Positions 5,386 to 12,427 of a stretch of DNA of 13,165 nt are shown here, piece after piece. Numbering within the stretch: position 1 is the first letter of the stretch; each line of letters opens with the position of its first letter. The position numbers and the translations under genes are program-made. The notes under the pieces are model-generated. The model was not told where the DNA came from. It ran no database searches and saw only the letters and a program-made list of their open reading frames with translations. The stretch is from CAZCWX01 sp964502465 (GTDB lineage Bacteria; Desulfobacterota; Binatia; Bin18). Location of the stretch: positions 1-13,165 of the forward strand of contig CAZCWX010000167.1 of assembly GCA_964502465.1 (NCBI GenBank), written 5' to 3'.

Positions 5386-5849
5386 CGCAGCACCTCCCGC
5401 ACGCGCCGTTCGAATCCAGCCTTGAGGTCACGCCGCGCCTGCTCAATGTCGTCCACATACATGATGTGCACGTATAACACCCGCCGATCGGCAGAGACAT
5501 CCAAACTCAAGGTCCCTGGTGTCAGCGTAATGAGATTGGCTAACAGGGTAATCTCTACATCAGTGTGGGCATCTAACGGGATAGCGATGACCCCTGGTCG
5601 CATGTGGTGGCGTGGGGTCAGCACGTCATGGGCGACGCGTAGATTCGCTTGGATCAATTCCCAGAGAAAAAAAGCGGCGAACCCAACCACTTGATGCACT
5701 TTGGCAAAATAACCCGACGAGCCCGTCGGGCTTTGGACAAGCCACACCATCAGGTAGCCCAGCACGAAACCAACCCCCAGATTCGCTGGAGTGAATTGTC
5801 CGGTGAGGGCTACCCAGGCTAATGCCAGCAAGACATTCAGTAACAACAT
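5382..5849 (-). CDS. mnhE: Mrp/Mnh Na+/H+ antiporter subunit E
   Basis: 155-residue membrane subunit of the antiporter. The N-terminus LLNVLLALAWVALTGQFTPA and following GFVLGYLMVWL are the family hallmark, then a helix (FAAFFLWELIQANLRVAHDV) and a cytoplasmic segment containing TLLANLITLTPGTLSLDVSA and LYVHIMYVDD, as in other MnhE/MrpE proteins. It starts 5 bases after the mnhD stop, with a GTAGGGAT-like site overlapping that stop, and overlaps mnhF by 4 bases. Length is normal for the family. Confidence 0.94.
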   Translation of the reverse strand: MLLLNVLLALAWVALTGQFTPANLGVGFVLGYLMVWLVQSPTGSSGYFAKVHQVVGFAAFFLWELIQANLRVAHDVLTPRHHMRPGVIAIPLDAHTDVEITLLANLITLTPGTLSLDVSADRRVLYVHIMYVDDIEQARRDLKAGFERRVREVLR

Positions 5850-5854
5850 GATCC

Positions 5855-7366
5855 CTACAGTCCTCCCAAAACAGTGCGGATATAGTCGGCTGGGTGCAGC
5901 AACTGCTCAGCGGCTCGCAACGCCACCACCAGGAACGGTTCAGCTGCCACCCCCATCGTGACCGTCAAGGTTGCCAGCAGGATTGGCGGAAAGAAGAGGA
6001 GAAACCAGGAAAGCGCAGACGGGGCCGCAGCAACCTGGGTTTCTTCGCTTTCCGCACCTGCCGGTTTTTCCTTCCAGAACGCCTCAGCCCAGATCTTGGT
6101 CATAGAGAAGAGGGTTAAAATACTGACCCCAAGTGCGGTGGCAACGATGGCATACTGTTCCGCCTCTAACCCCGCCCGTACCAGGGCGAATTTCGCCCAA
6201 AAACCGGAGAGCGGTGGAATCCCTGCCAGCGAGAGGGCTGGAATCAGGAACACCAGGGCGAGGCCAGGATACGCCTGATACAATCCACCGAGTTTCTTCA
6301 GCTCGTAGGTGCCAGCGATACGCTGCACGATGCCGCTGACCAGGAACAACGCCGATTTGGCCAGGATAACATGGGCCATGAAGAATACGGCACCCGCGAG
6401 TGCTAAGGGGGTAGACAGCCCAAGCCCCATCAACAGATAGCCAATCTGACTGACAATATGGAATGAGAGCAGGCGACGAAACTCACTTTGTGCGACTGCA
6501 CCCAACACTCCAGTGACCATAGTGAGTCCGGCAATGATCAGAATCAGCGTGTGCGTGTAACCGACATCGTGCACAAATAATAGGGTGAACACCCGCATCA
6601 GCGCATAGACTCCGACCTTGGTCAACAGTCCAGCAAAAATGGCCGACACGGCGGGCGGTGGGGTGTGATACGAAGCCGGCAACCAGAAAAAGAGGGGGAA
6701 GATCGCCGCTTTAATGCCAAACGCCACTAAAAAGAGCCCTGCCAGTGCAGTCACGAGACCTGGTCGCGCTTCGGTACTAAGCTGACGAGCCAAATCGGCC
6801 ATGTTCAGGGTACCCGCCAATCCGTAGAGGATACCGACGGCAGTCAGAAAAAACACCGACGAGATGAGGTTCAAAGTGACATATTTGACCGCTCCTTCGA
6901 GCTGGGCCCGCTCCCCCCCCAATGCGAGCAACACGAACGACGCAATCAGCATCACCTCGAACCACACGTACAGATTAAAAATGTCGCCAGTCAAGAAAGC
7001 GCCGCAGACCCCCATCAGCAGGATGTGTAGCAACGGATAGTAGCCGAACGCTTCGCGCTGAGCATCCATGCTGGCAAAAGAATAGATCACCACCGTGACC
7101 CCCATGAGCCCAGCCAACACCACCATGATCGCACTGAACAGGTCCGCAACCAGGGTGATACCAAACGGCGCTGGCCAGTTGCCCAACTGGACGGCCTGAA
7201 CGCCATGCTGCCAGACAGAAGCCAGCAGCAGCAGCGCTGCACCAAACAGAGCGGCTGTTCCGACGATACCAAGCCCGCGCTGGGCTGCGCGCCAACGCCA
7301 GGCCAGCAACGACACCGCTGCGGTCGTGAGCGGGATCACGATCGGGAGGATCAGCAATATATTCAT
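5855..7366 (-). CDS. mnhD: Mrp/Mnh Na+/H+ antiporter subunit D (NuoM/N-like proton channel)
   Basis: 503-residue polytopic subunit related to complex I NuoL/M/N and thought to form an ion translocation path. Key charges are intact: Glu137 in NLYVWFEVML, Lys219 in LVAFGIKAAIFPLFFWLP, and Lys250 in LLTKVGVYALMRV. Glu137 and Lys219 carry the same numbers as the essential residues of Bacillus MrpD. His303, before VSQIGYLLMGL, is also conserved. The ATG overlaps the mnhC stop by 4 bases, with no strong Shine-Dalgarno, so translational coupling is likely. No deletions or frameshifts; length is as expected (about 490-505). Confidence 0.95.
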   Translation of the reverse strand: MNILLILPIVIPLTTAAVSLLAWRWRAAQRGLGIVGTAALFGAALLLLASVWQHGVQAVQLGNWPAPFGITLVADLFSAIMVVLAGLMGVTVVIYSFASMDAQREAFGYYPLLHILLMGVCGAFLTGDIFNLYVWFEVMLIASFVLLALGGERAQLEGAVKYVTLNLISSVFFLTAVGILYGLAGTLNMADLARQLSTEARPGLVTALAGLFLVAFGIKAAIFPLFFWLPASYHTPPPAVSAIFAGLLTKVGVYALMRVFTLLFVHDVGYTHTLILIIAGLTMVTGVLGAVAQSEFRRLLSFHIVSQIGYLLMGLGLSTPLALAGAVFFMAHVILAKSALFLVSGIVQRIAGTYELKKLGGLYQAYPGLALVFLIPALSLAGIPPLSGFWAKFALVRAGLEAEQYAIVATALGVSILTLFSMTKIWAEAFWKEKPAGAESEETQVAAAPSALSWFLLFFPPILLATLTVTMGVAAEPFLVVALRAAEQLLHPADYIRTVLGGL

Positions 7367-7710
7367 GTGTCTGTGGTCTTTACCGCATCGAGGTCATCGG
7401 TCCCGACCGCTTGCGCGGCACGGTGCACAAGCACCAGCGCAAAGGCGAGGACGCCAAAGCTAATAACAATGGCGGTCAAGATCAGCGCCTGAGGCAGAGG
7501 ATCGGCGGAAGAGTCCAGCAAGCGGGCTGCTCCTTCCGGGATCAACGGCGGCTGGGCACGGGTCAGCCCAGCCGCGGTAAAGATCAAGAGGTTTGCTCCA
7601 TTGGAGAGCAGGACTAACCCGATGATCAACTGAACGAGGCTGCGTCGCATCATCAGGTAGAGACCCGCTGCATACAGTCCGCCGACGACGAAAGCTAACA
7701 AGGTGTTCAT
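7363..7710 (-). CDS. mnhC: Mrp/Mnh Na+/H+ antiporter subunit C (NuoK-like)
   Basis: 115-residue subunit homologous to NuoK of complex I, three predicted membrane helices. Diagnostic stretches are SLVQLIIGLVLLSNGANLLI and DPLPQALILTAIVISFGVLA. It starts 1 base after the mnhB stop with GAGGA (minus strand, 7716-7720) close before the ATG, and its TGA overlaps the mnhD ATG. The loop between helices 2 and 3 is Pro/Ala-rich (RAQPPLIPEGAARLLDSSAD), as usual. Length is normal. Confidence 0.95.
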   Translation of the reverse strand: MNTLLAFVVGGLYAAGLYLMMRRSLVQLIIGLVLLSNGANLLIFTAAGLTRAQPPLIPEGAARLLDSSADPLPQALILTAIVISFGVLAFALVLVHRAAQAVGTDDLDAVKTTDT

Positions 7711-7711
7711 C

Positions 7712-8119
7712 CTAGTCCTCTGCCAGTGAGAAAATAATCATCAAGGTAATCCCGACAACGACCAGGTAGACCGCCACATCGAAGAGGAGCGGAGTCCCAA
7801 CTTTGCCGAGCACAGGCACTTCGTGCTCACTCCACAACCCAGTCAGGAAAGGTTGCTGATTGACCACCGCAAAGAGACCGCTGCCCGCGGCGGCGAGCAG
7901 CCCAGTGCCGATGAGGATACGTGGGTGGACGTACAGGACTCGTTGGGCCATCTCGACACCATAGGCGAGCGCATATAAGACAAAAGCCGTCGCCGCAACC
8001 AGACCGCCGACAAACCCCCCGCCTGGTTCGTTGTGGCCGCGCAGCAGGAGAAAAATGGAGAAGAGCAGCAACAATGGCAATAAAAAGCGCGTCGCGGTAG
8101 ACAAGATGAGCGAAGTCAT
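7712..8119 (-). CDS. mnhB: Mrp/Mnh Na+/H+ antiporter subunit B
   Basis: 135-residue hydrophobic subunit with four predicted helices. Family marks are ILLRGHNEPGGGFVGGLVAA and, towards the C-terminus, GTPLLFDVAVYLVVVGITLM. As a separate gene rather than fused to mnhA, it places the operon in the seven-gene (group 1-like) class. The ATG overlaps the TGA of the cytochrome gene by 4 bases (ATGA, 8116-8119), and a minus-strand GAGGAGG lies just upstream inside the cytochrome gene, so expression of the two is expected to be coupled. Confidence 0.95.
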   Translation of the reverse strand: MTSLILSTATRFLLPLLLLFSIFLLLRGHNEPGGGFVGGLVAATAFVLYALAYGVEMAQRVLYVHPRILIGTGLLAAAGSGLFAVVNQQPFLTGLWSEHEVPVLGKVGTPLLFDVAVYLVVVGITLMIIFSLAED

Positions 8120-8583
8120 TGGGCCTCCTCAGCGCGTCTTGTCGCTGTTTGTGCTTGCATTTGCGTCGCCACATATTTGGCAACGTCATAGGCCTTCGGG
8201 AGGCCGGGGTGACTGGAGATACGGTCGCCTTTGAACTCCTCGGCAAAAAATTCTCCCCACACGGGCATGTCCTTTTCCCCGTGAGCCTGGACTGGACGGC
8301 GGCCATCGATGGCTTGCTGTACCGTGTCCACGAGATGCTCGTTGCCGTACCGTTCTGCCAACCGCGTCAGATCAGCAGGCCTGACCTTGAACAGCTCAGC
8401 GACTGGTCCATCGCCCTTGCCCGTTAGCCCGTGGCAGGACGCACAGTAGCGGCGATAGAGGGCGTCTGGACGATAGGCACTGGGAGCCGATCCCAGTTGG
8501 CAAGCAGTCAACGCCGCTCCCCCACTTCCTAGCGCTAAAAGCAGGATGAGCGTTGGACCCAATTTCTCTCGTCTTGTACGCAT
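8116..8583 (-). CDS. Monoheme c-type cytochrome lipoprotein embedded between mnhA and mnhB
   Basis: 155-residue predicted electron carrier anchored on the periplasmic side. A signal with lipobox ALTAC puts the lipidated residue at Cys28. The heme motif is Cys47-Ala-Ser-Cys50-His51 (YRRYCASCHGLTGKGDGP), and the sixth ligand is probably Met106 in EKDMPVWGEFF, typical of class I cytochromes c. A helix DVAKYVATQMQ closes the fold. The ATG at 8583 is preferred over longer in-frame starts because AAGGAGAG lies just upstream and the added 76 residues would be translated from mnhA sequence in another frame. It starts about 20 bases after the mnhA stop and overlaps mnhB by 4 bases, so it is a true operon member. 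Cytochrome genes are not part of standard mnh/mrp operons; the partner protein is unknown. Confidence 0.92.
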   Translation of the reverse strand: MRTRREKLGPTLILLLALGSGGAALTACQLGSAPSAYRPDALYRRYCASCHGLTGKGDGPVAELFKVRPADLTRLAERYGNEHLVDTVQQAIDGRRPVQAHGEKDMPVWGEFFAEEFKGDRISSHPGLPKAYDVAKYVATQMQAQTATRRAEEAQ

Positions 8584-8602
8584 CTCTCTCCTTTCTTTTA
8601 TA

Positions 8603-10909
8603 TCACTGGCCATCATCCGAGCCGAGACGGAGCTTGAGCAGGGTGTAGACACCAATAGCCGCCACGGCCAAGACGGTGATTTCTCCCAAGGTATCAAGCG
8701 CGCGGAAATCGACCAGGATGACATTGACGACGTTGCGCCCTTTCGCCAATAGCAGACTGTTTTCGGCAAAGTAGGGAGCGAGGCGAGAACGTCCAGGCTC
8801 TGCGGTAACAATCAGCACCAAAGCGGTCATGAGCCCACCGGCCGTTAGCGCCAGCACTCCATCGCGGATGCGGGTCGCCGAGCTGGACAGGTCGGCAAAT
8901 TGCAGGGGACGACGGGACAGTACCAACACGAACAGCACGACCGTTAATGTTTCGATCGCAATCTGCGTCATCGCCAGATCTGGTGCACCATACAGGATGT
9001 AGATGAGAGCAACACCATAACCGACTACCCCTAGGGCAACAACAGCGACAAGGAGCGACGACGCGCGTATCGCCGCCAGTGCTGCCATAAGAAGCAGTCC
9101 CGAGAACGTCCATTCGGCAACGGACGCGTGCGGCCATGCCACCAGTCCCGGCAGTATCCCGTAGTGCACAAAAGTGACCACTGTCAGACCGACGATGGTG
9201 GCAGTGCTGATCAACACATAGAGACGAAGATACCCGTTCTGCAGCAGGCGTGTTTGTATACGAGCCAGAGCGTTAAGCCCGTCCAGCGTCACCGCATACC
9301 ACTGTAGGGGTCCCCATCTGGTCATGAAGTCGAAACGCAAGACCGCCTGACGCAGGACGTTGCGCCCAACATACACACCGACACCACAGGCAACCGTCAG
9401 CACACTGAGAGCGAGGATCGGATTGACTCCATGCCACAGTGCCAGCGTGATCTCCGTTGGTTCAGCCCGCACCGCACTGACCGCAGGTGCAATCAGTGGG
9501 GTCGCCAGAGCATCCGGGAACAGGCCGATCACCAAACCGAGCCCGGCGAGCAGCAGTGGCCCGAACCACAGGGAGAAGGGTGCCTCATGCGGACTTTTCG
9601 GGGCGATCGTCTTTGGCCCGCTGAACGGCCGGAGGCTGACAATCCCAGCGACCGCCACTAGCACGATATTTGCCAGGATACCTGCGCCGGTGATGAGCAG
9701 AGCCGCACGTGGGGCTTGCAGTTTCGCCTCGTAGAGCAATTCCTTACTGATAAAGCCGAAGAGCGGAGGCAGCCCAGCCATCGACAGCGCGGCTAAACCA
9801 ACCGCTACCGCAGTGATCGGCATGGCATGACGTAGTCCGCCGAGTCGCTCGACATCACGGGTACCGGTTTCATGGTCGATGATACCAGCGATGAGAAACA
9901 GCGCACCCTTGTACAGTGAGTGGACGAGCAGGAACACCATTGCGGCTTTTGCTGCCAGCGTCGTGCCGAGCCCAAGCAGCAACGTGAGCGTTCCTAAGGC
10001 ACTAACCGTTGAATAGGCAAGGAGGCGTTTCAGGTCGGTTTGGGGCAACGCCATGACCGCACCGAGGAGCATCGTTGCGGCCCCTGCCACAGTGATGACA
10101 TAATGCCAGGCGTCGGTTCCACCGAGAATTGGCTGGAGTCGCGCCAACAGATAGACGCCCGCCTTCACCATCGTCGCCGAGTGCAGATAGGCACTGACAG
10201 GCGTCGGGGCTTCCATGGCACCTGGCAACCAGAAGTGAAACGGCATCTGCGCTGACTTGGTAAAAGCCCCGGCGAGAATCAAGAGGAGAATCGGCAGATA
10301 GAGCGGATGAGCGCGAACAGTCTCTCCTCGACTGAGCAAGGCAGAAAGTTCCAGACTGCCCCCAACCTGGCCGAGTAATAGCAGGCCGGCTAACAGTGCT
10401 AACCCGCCAGCACCAGTCACGAGCAGTGCCTGCAGCGCCGCTGCCCGCGCTGCCGCTCGTTCGTGATCGAAACCGATCAAGAGATATGAGCTGATGCCGG
10501 TGAGCTCCCAGAAGACGAACAGCACAATCAGGTTGTCGGCCAAAACTAACCCGAGCATCGAGGCCATGAAAATGAGGATATGGGTGTAAAATCGCCCAAG
10601 CTGCGGATGGCCGGCCAAATAGGCCCCAGCGTACAGCACGACTAATGCGCCGATGCCGCTGATCAGCAGCGCGAACAATAGACTCAACCCGTCAACCGAG
10701 AACGACAGGTTCACTCCCAGACTCGGGGCCCAACTGGCTGAACTGGTAAACACCTCACCAGCGGCAATGCGGTCAATGAAGCGAGCAAAGTAGATGAATA
10801 ATCCGAGCGGCAACAGGGCGATCATCCACCCTGTCATCTCGCGTCCAATGCGGTGGAGCCACGGTGCTGCCAATGATACAGCAAAGCCAGATAAAATTGC
10901 TGCAAGCAT
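8603..10909 (-). CDS. mnhA: Mrp/Mnh Na+/H+ antiporter subunit A (NuoL-like plus MbhD/MbhE-like C-terminus)
   Basis: Largest antiporter subunit, 768 residues with many predicted helices. The NuoL-like part carries Glu135 in LFVFWELTGISSYLLIGF, Lys218 in GAFTKSAQMPFHFWLPGAM, His243 and Lys249 in YLHSATMVKAGVYLLAR, and His330/Lys334 in VHSLYKGALF. These line up with residues thought to carry protons in complex I and MrpA. The C-terminal part contains LYGAPDLAMTQIAIETLTVV (MbhD-like) and VDFRALDTLGEITVL (about 733-747, MbhE-like). MnhB is not fused to it. It heads the operon. I see no good Shine-Dalgarno before the ATG at 10909 and no in-frame start that looks better, so the exact start is slightly uncertain. 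Confidence 0.94.
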   Translation of the reverse strand: MLAAILSGFAVSLAAPWLHRIGREMTGWMIALLPLGLFIYFARFIDRIAAGEVFTSSASWAPSLGVNLSFSVDGLSLLFALLISGIGALVVLYAGAYLAGHPQLGRFYTHILIFMASMLGLVLADNLIVLFVFWELTGISSYLLIGFDHERAAARAAALQALLVTGAGGLALLAGLLLLGQVGGSLELSALLSRGETVRAHPLYLPILLLILAGAFTKSAQMPFHFWLPGAMEAPTPVSAYLHSATMVKAGVYLLARLQPILGGTDAWHYVITVAGAATMLLGAVMALPQTDLKRLLAYSTVSALGTLTLLLGLGTTLAAKAAMVFLLVHSLYKGALFLIAGIIDHETGTRDVERLGGLRHAMPITAVAVGLAALSMAGLPPLFGFISKELLYEAKLQAPRAALLITGAGILANIVLVAVAGIVSLRPFSGPKTIAPKSPHEAPFSLWFGPLLLAGLGLVIGLFPDALATPLIAPAVSAVRAEPTEITLALWHGVNPILALSVLTVACGVGVYVGRNVLRQAVLRFDFMTRWGPLQWYAVTLDGLNALARIQTRLLQNGYLRLYVLISTATIVGLTVVTFVHYGILPGLVAWPHASVAEWTFSGLLLMAALAAIRASSLLVAVVALGVVGYGVALIYILYGAPDLAMTQIAIETLTVVLFVLVLSRRPLQFADLSSSATRIRDGVLALTAGGLMTALVLIVTAEPGRSRLAPYFAENSLLLAKGRNVVNVILVDFRALDTLGEITVLAVAAIGVYTLLKLRLGSDDGQ

Positions 10910-11050
10910 GTTCGGATACTCAGTGACGTTCTCGTCGGTCGCCAGGGCGGGTAGTGATAGACAAATAAAAGATTGTAAAAATCTGAGCTTGATGAGATAG
11001 ACCGTGACGGATCACATCGAGGTGTTGCCCAACTCCCCCTCTTGCAATCC

Positions 11051-11119
11051 TGTCATCCTAAGTGCAGCAAAGGATCTCTCTGAAAAAGAGATTCTTCGGC
11101 CTCTGGCCTTAGAACAACA
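11051..11119. repeat. Decayed intergenic hairpin repeat (TGTCATCC... type)
   Basis: Outer arms TGTCATCCTAAG (11051-11062) and CTTAGAACAACA (11108-11119) match at 9 of 12 positions. Inner arms AAGGATCTCT (11070-11079) and AGAGATTCTT (11087-11096) match at 9 of 10. The sequence resembles the dispersed TGTCATCCTGAG-type elements seen in many bacterial genomes, in a degenerate copy. Confidence 0.55.
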
Positions 11120-11174
11120 GGTATGGTGGGTCGGTGCTGAATAACACGTGCTCTGACATGTCCGACAGAATCAG

Positions 11175-11202
11175 TTCAGATTCTTACAAATAAATGTATT
11201 CT
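11175..11202 (+). promoter_or_regulatory. Possible promoter with overlapping palindrome upstream of DUF502 gene
   Basis: TTCAGA (11175-11180) and TATTCT (11197-11202), 16 bases apart, each match the sigma70 consensus at 4 of 6. Overlapping them is a near-palindrome: CTTACA (11183-11188) and TGTAAG (11204-11209) as outer arms, AATA/TATT as inner arms. That could be an operator. The leader to the ATG would be about 195 bases, which is long. Confidence 0.25.
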
Positions 11203-11402
11203 ATGTAAGGACACCTGAGTTATCACATGCCGCGTTCAGCTCGTACCCGGACAGAGCGAAGAACCTGCTCACGAGAGCGCATACCAACACTGTGATCCCC
11301 TTCAATTGCTCTCGCATGCCCCCCTCTGCAGTGACTCTTTGACCAAGAGGCCACGGTTGGATACACCTCTCTGGCGAACAACTCGTTGCACGGGAGGACT
11401 CT

Positions 11403-12068
11403 ATGTCAACAACCGCAAAGCCCCATTTCTTTCGTCGCACCTTTCTCACCGGCTTGCTGATTCTGCTGCCTCTTGTGGTCACGTATTTCCTCGTTGCCTT
11501 CTTATTCAACCTCTTTGCCAATGCCGGCGCTCCGCTGGTGAATGGGCTGTCCCGTGTCATTGGGCCTACTGACTCTACTTGGGTCGAGGCGCTCGGGCCA
11601 TTCGTCAACCTGCTTCTCTCGCTCACCGTGATCTTTCTTCTTGGCCTCGTCGGCACCAACATTCTCGGACGTCGGATCATTACCGCTTTCGAGGCGCTCC
11701 TGCTGCGACTACCGCTCGTCAAAACCATTTACGGCGCCGTCAAGCAGATGGTCGATACCTTTCGAGGTTCGGATCGTACCTTTCGACGTGTCGTGCTGGT
11801 CCAGTATCCACGTACCGGCCTCTGGGTCGTCGGCTTCGTTGCAGCAGAGCGACGCGACACCTTGCGTCTCACCCCCTCGGATACCCTCCTTGCCGTCTTC
11901 ATTCCTACCACGCCCAATCCCACCTCGGGGTTTCTGGTGCTGGTCCCTCCCGAAGATGTGGTGGATGTAGACTATAGCATAGAAGAAGCTTTCACTTTTA
12001 TCGTGTCCTCTGGCATCGTGGGCAAAGACCTCGCACCTGCTAGGCATGTCACTTCGGCTCCATCCTAA
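11403..12068 (+). CDS. DUF502 family membrane protein (221 aa)
   Basis: Predicted inner-membrane protein of unknown function. Two long hydrophobic helices, about residues 14-38 (FLTGLLILLPLVVTYFLVAF) and 62-86 (GPFVNLLLSLTVIFLLGLVG), are followed by the DUF502 signature region: LPLVKTIYGAVKQMVDTF (about 104-121), a soluble beta-rich domain (VVLVQYPRTGLWVVGFVA), then VFIPTTPNPTSGFLVLVPPE and a terminal SIEEAFTFIVSSGIV. The LP.V..IY...KQ and F.PTTPNPTSG motifs make the family call firm; no biochemical role is established that I know of. GGGAGGA (11392-11398) supports the ATG at 11403. It is divergent from the mnh operon and apparently monocistronic. Confidence 0.93.
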   Translation: MSTTAKPHFFRRTFLTGLLILLPLVVTYFLVAFLFNLFANAGAPLVNGLSRVIGPTDSTWVEALGPFVNLLLSLTVIFLLGLVGTNILGRRIITAFEALLLRLPLVKTIYGAVKQMVDTFRGSDRTFRRVVLVQYPRTGLWVVGFVAAERRDTLRLTPSDTLLAVFIPTTPNPTSGFLVLVPPEDVVDVDYSIEEAFTFIVSSGIVGKDLAPARHVTSAPS

Positions 12069-12092
12069 GTGAGGACTACGCATAATTCAGAG

Positions 12093-12124
12093 CCCGAAAG
12101 GACTGAGCTTTTCCGGGTACTTTT
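12093..12124 (+). terminator. Weak terminator-like hairpin after DUF502 gene
   Basis: CCCGAAA (12093-12099) can pair with TTT-C-CGGG (12110-12117) with one bulged C, and TACTTTT follows. The stem is only 7 base pairs with a 10-base loop, so the evidence is modest. It lies 25 bases after the DUF502 stop. Confidence 0.35.
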
Positions 12125-12142
12125 CAGGCGGTCATCACCTGG

Positions 12143-12162
12143 ATTCCCGCTTTCGCGGGAAT
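12143..12162. repeat. Short hairpin repeat (ATTCCCGC type)
   Basis: ATTCCCGC (12143-12150) and GCGGGAAT (12155-12162) form a perfect 8-base stem with a TTTC loop, preceded by CCTGG. It matches the common dispersed GGATTCCCGCTTTCGCGGGAATG-type sequence found between genes in many bacteria. Confidence 0.65.
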
Positions 12163-12218
12163 GTTCATGCGCCGGCGGTGCACCCTTAAGCATGAAAATA
12201 TTCGCCGTGTCGATGTCT

Positions 12219-12294
12219 TGTCATTGCGAGCGTAGCGAAGCAATCTCGTTTTCGGGCAGAGATTGCTTCGTCACTGCCGTTCCTCGCAATGACA
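12219..12294. repeat. 76-bp intergenic repeat with nested perfect inverted arms (TGTCATTGCGAG type)
   Basis: Outer arms TGTCATTGCGAG (12219-12230) and CTCGCAATGACA (12283-12294) are perfect over 12 bases. Inner arms CGAAGCAATCTC (12236-12247) and GAGATTGCTTCG (12259-12270) are also perfect over 12. The sequence is a member of the very widespread TGTCATTGCGAGCG.AGCGAAGCAATC intergenic repeat group. Its intact arms suggest a recent or selectively maintained copy. It has no coding capacity; open frames across it are repeat translations. Confidence 0.8.
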
Positions 12295-12340
12295 GAGACC
12301 GACCTGCTGTCCCTTTTTCCGAGGAATGACCACTCCGCCG

Positions 12341-12362
12341 TCGTGCCCGCGTAGGCGGGCGC
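12341..12362. repeat. Short GC-rich hairpin repeat (GCCCGC type)
   Basis: GCCCGC (12345-12350) and GCGGGC (12355-12360) form a perfect stem with a GTAG loop, within TCGTGCCCGCGTAGGCGGGC. Read on the minus strand it resembles the common CCTGGGCGCCCGCCTACGCG-type dispersed repeat. It is the third distinct repeat within about 220 bases. Confidence 0.6.
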
Positions 12363-12427
12363 CCAGGAAAATACCTGCGCGGAATTCCGTGCACGCTCCA
12401 TCCTGGCTGATCTTGTTTTGTGTTCAA

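Larger units (their letters stand above)
10910..11402. other. Divergent intergenic region between mnhA and the DUF502 gene
   Basis: These 493 bases must hold the mnh operon promoter (minus strand) and the DUF502 promoter (plus strand). On the minus strand a TACAAT (10977-10972) resembles a -10 but lacks a matching -35. A decayed repeat hairpin lies at 11051-11119 and a palindrome-like, promoter-like AT-rich segment at 11175-11209. The stretch 11210-11390 has no recognisable element; an open frame on the minus strand there is only the opposite strand of the DUF502 region. Confidence 0.45.

Noticed and set aside
4911..5694. Plus-strand frames of 140 and 161 codons opposite mnhE, mnhF and mnhG
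   Set aside because: They are antisense shadows of a compact operon whose subunits are all recognised by family motifs.
8584..8811. N-terminal extension of the cytochrome c frame by 76 codons
   Set aside because: The extension is mnhA sequence in another frame; AAGGAGAG directly before the ATG at 8583 and the lipoprotein signal that starts there fix the start.
11201..11728. 175-codon minus-strand frame overlapping the DUF502 start
   Set aside because: It is Arg/Ser-rich, antisense to a firmly identified gene, and has no recognisable domain.
12219..12294. CRISPR-like or tRNA-like structure
   Set aside because: The nested inverted arms are a single palindromic intergenic repeat; there are no regularly spaced direct repeats and no tRNA cloverleaf features.
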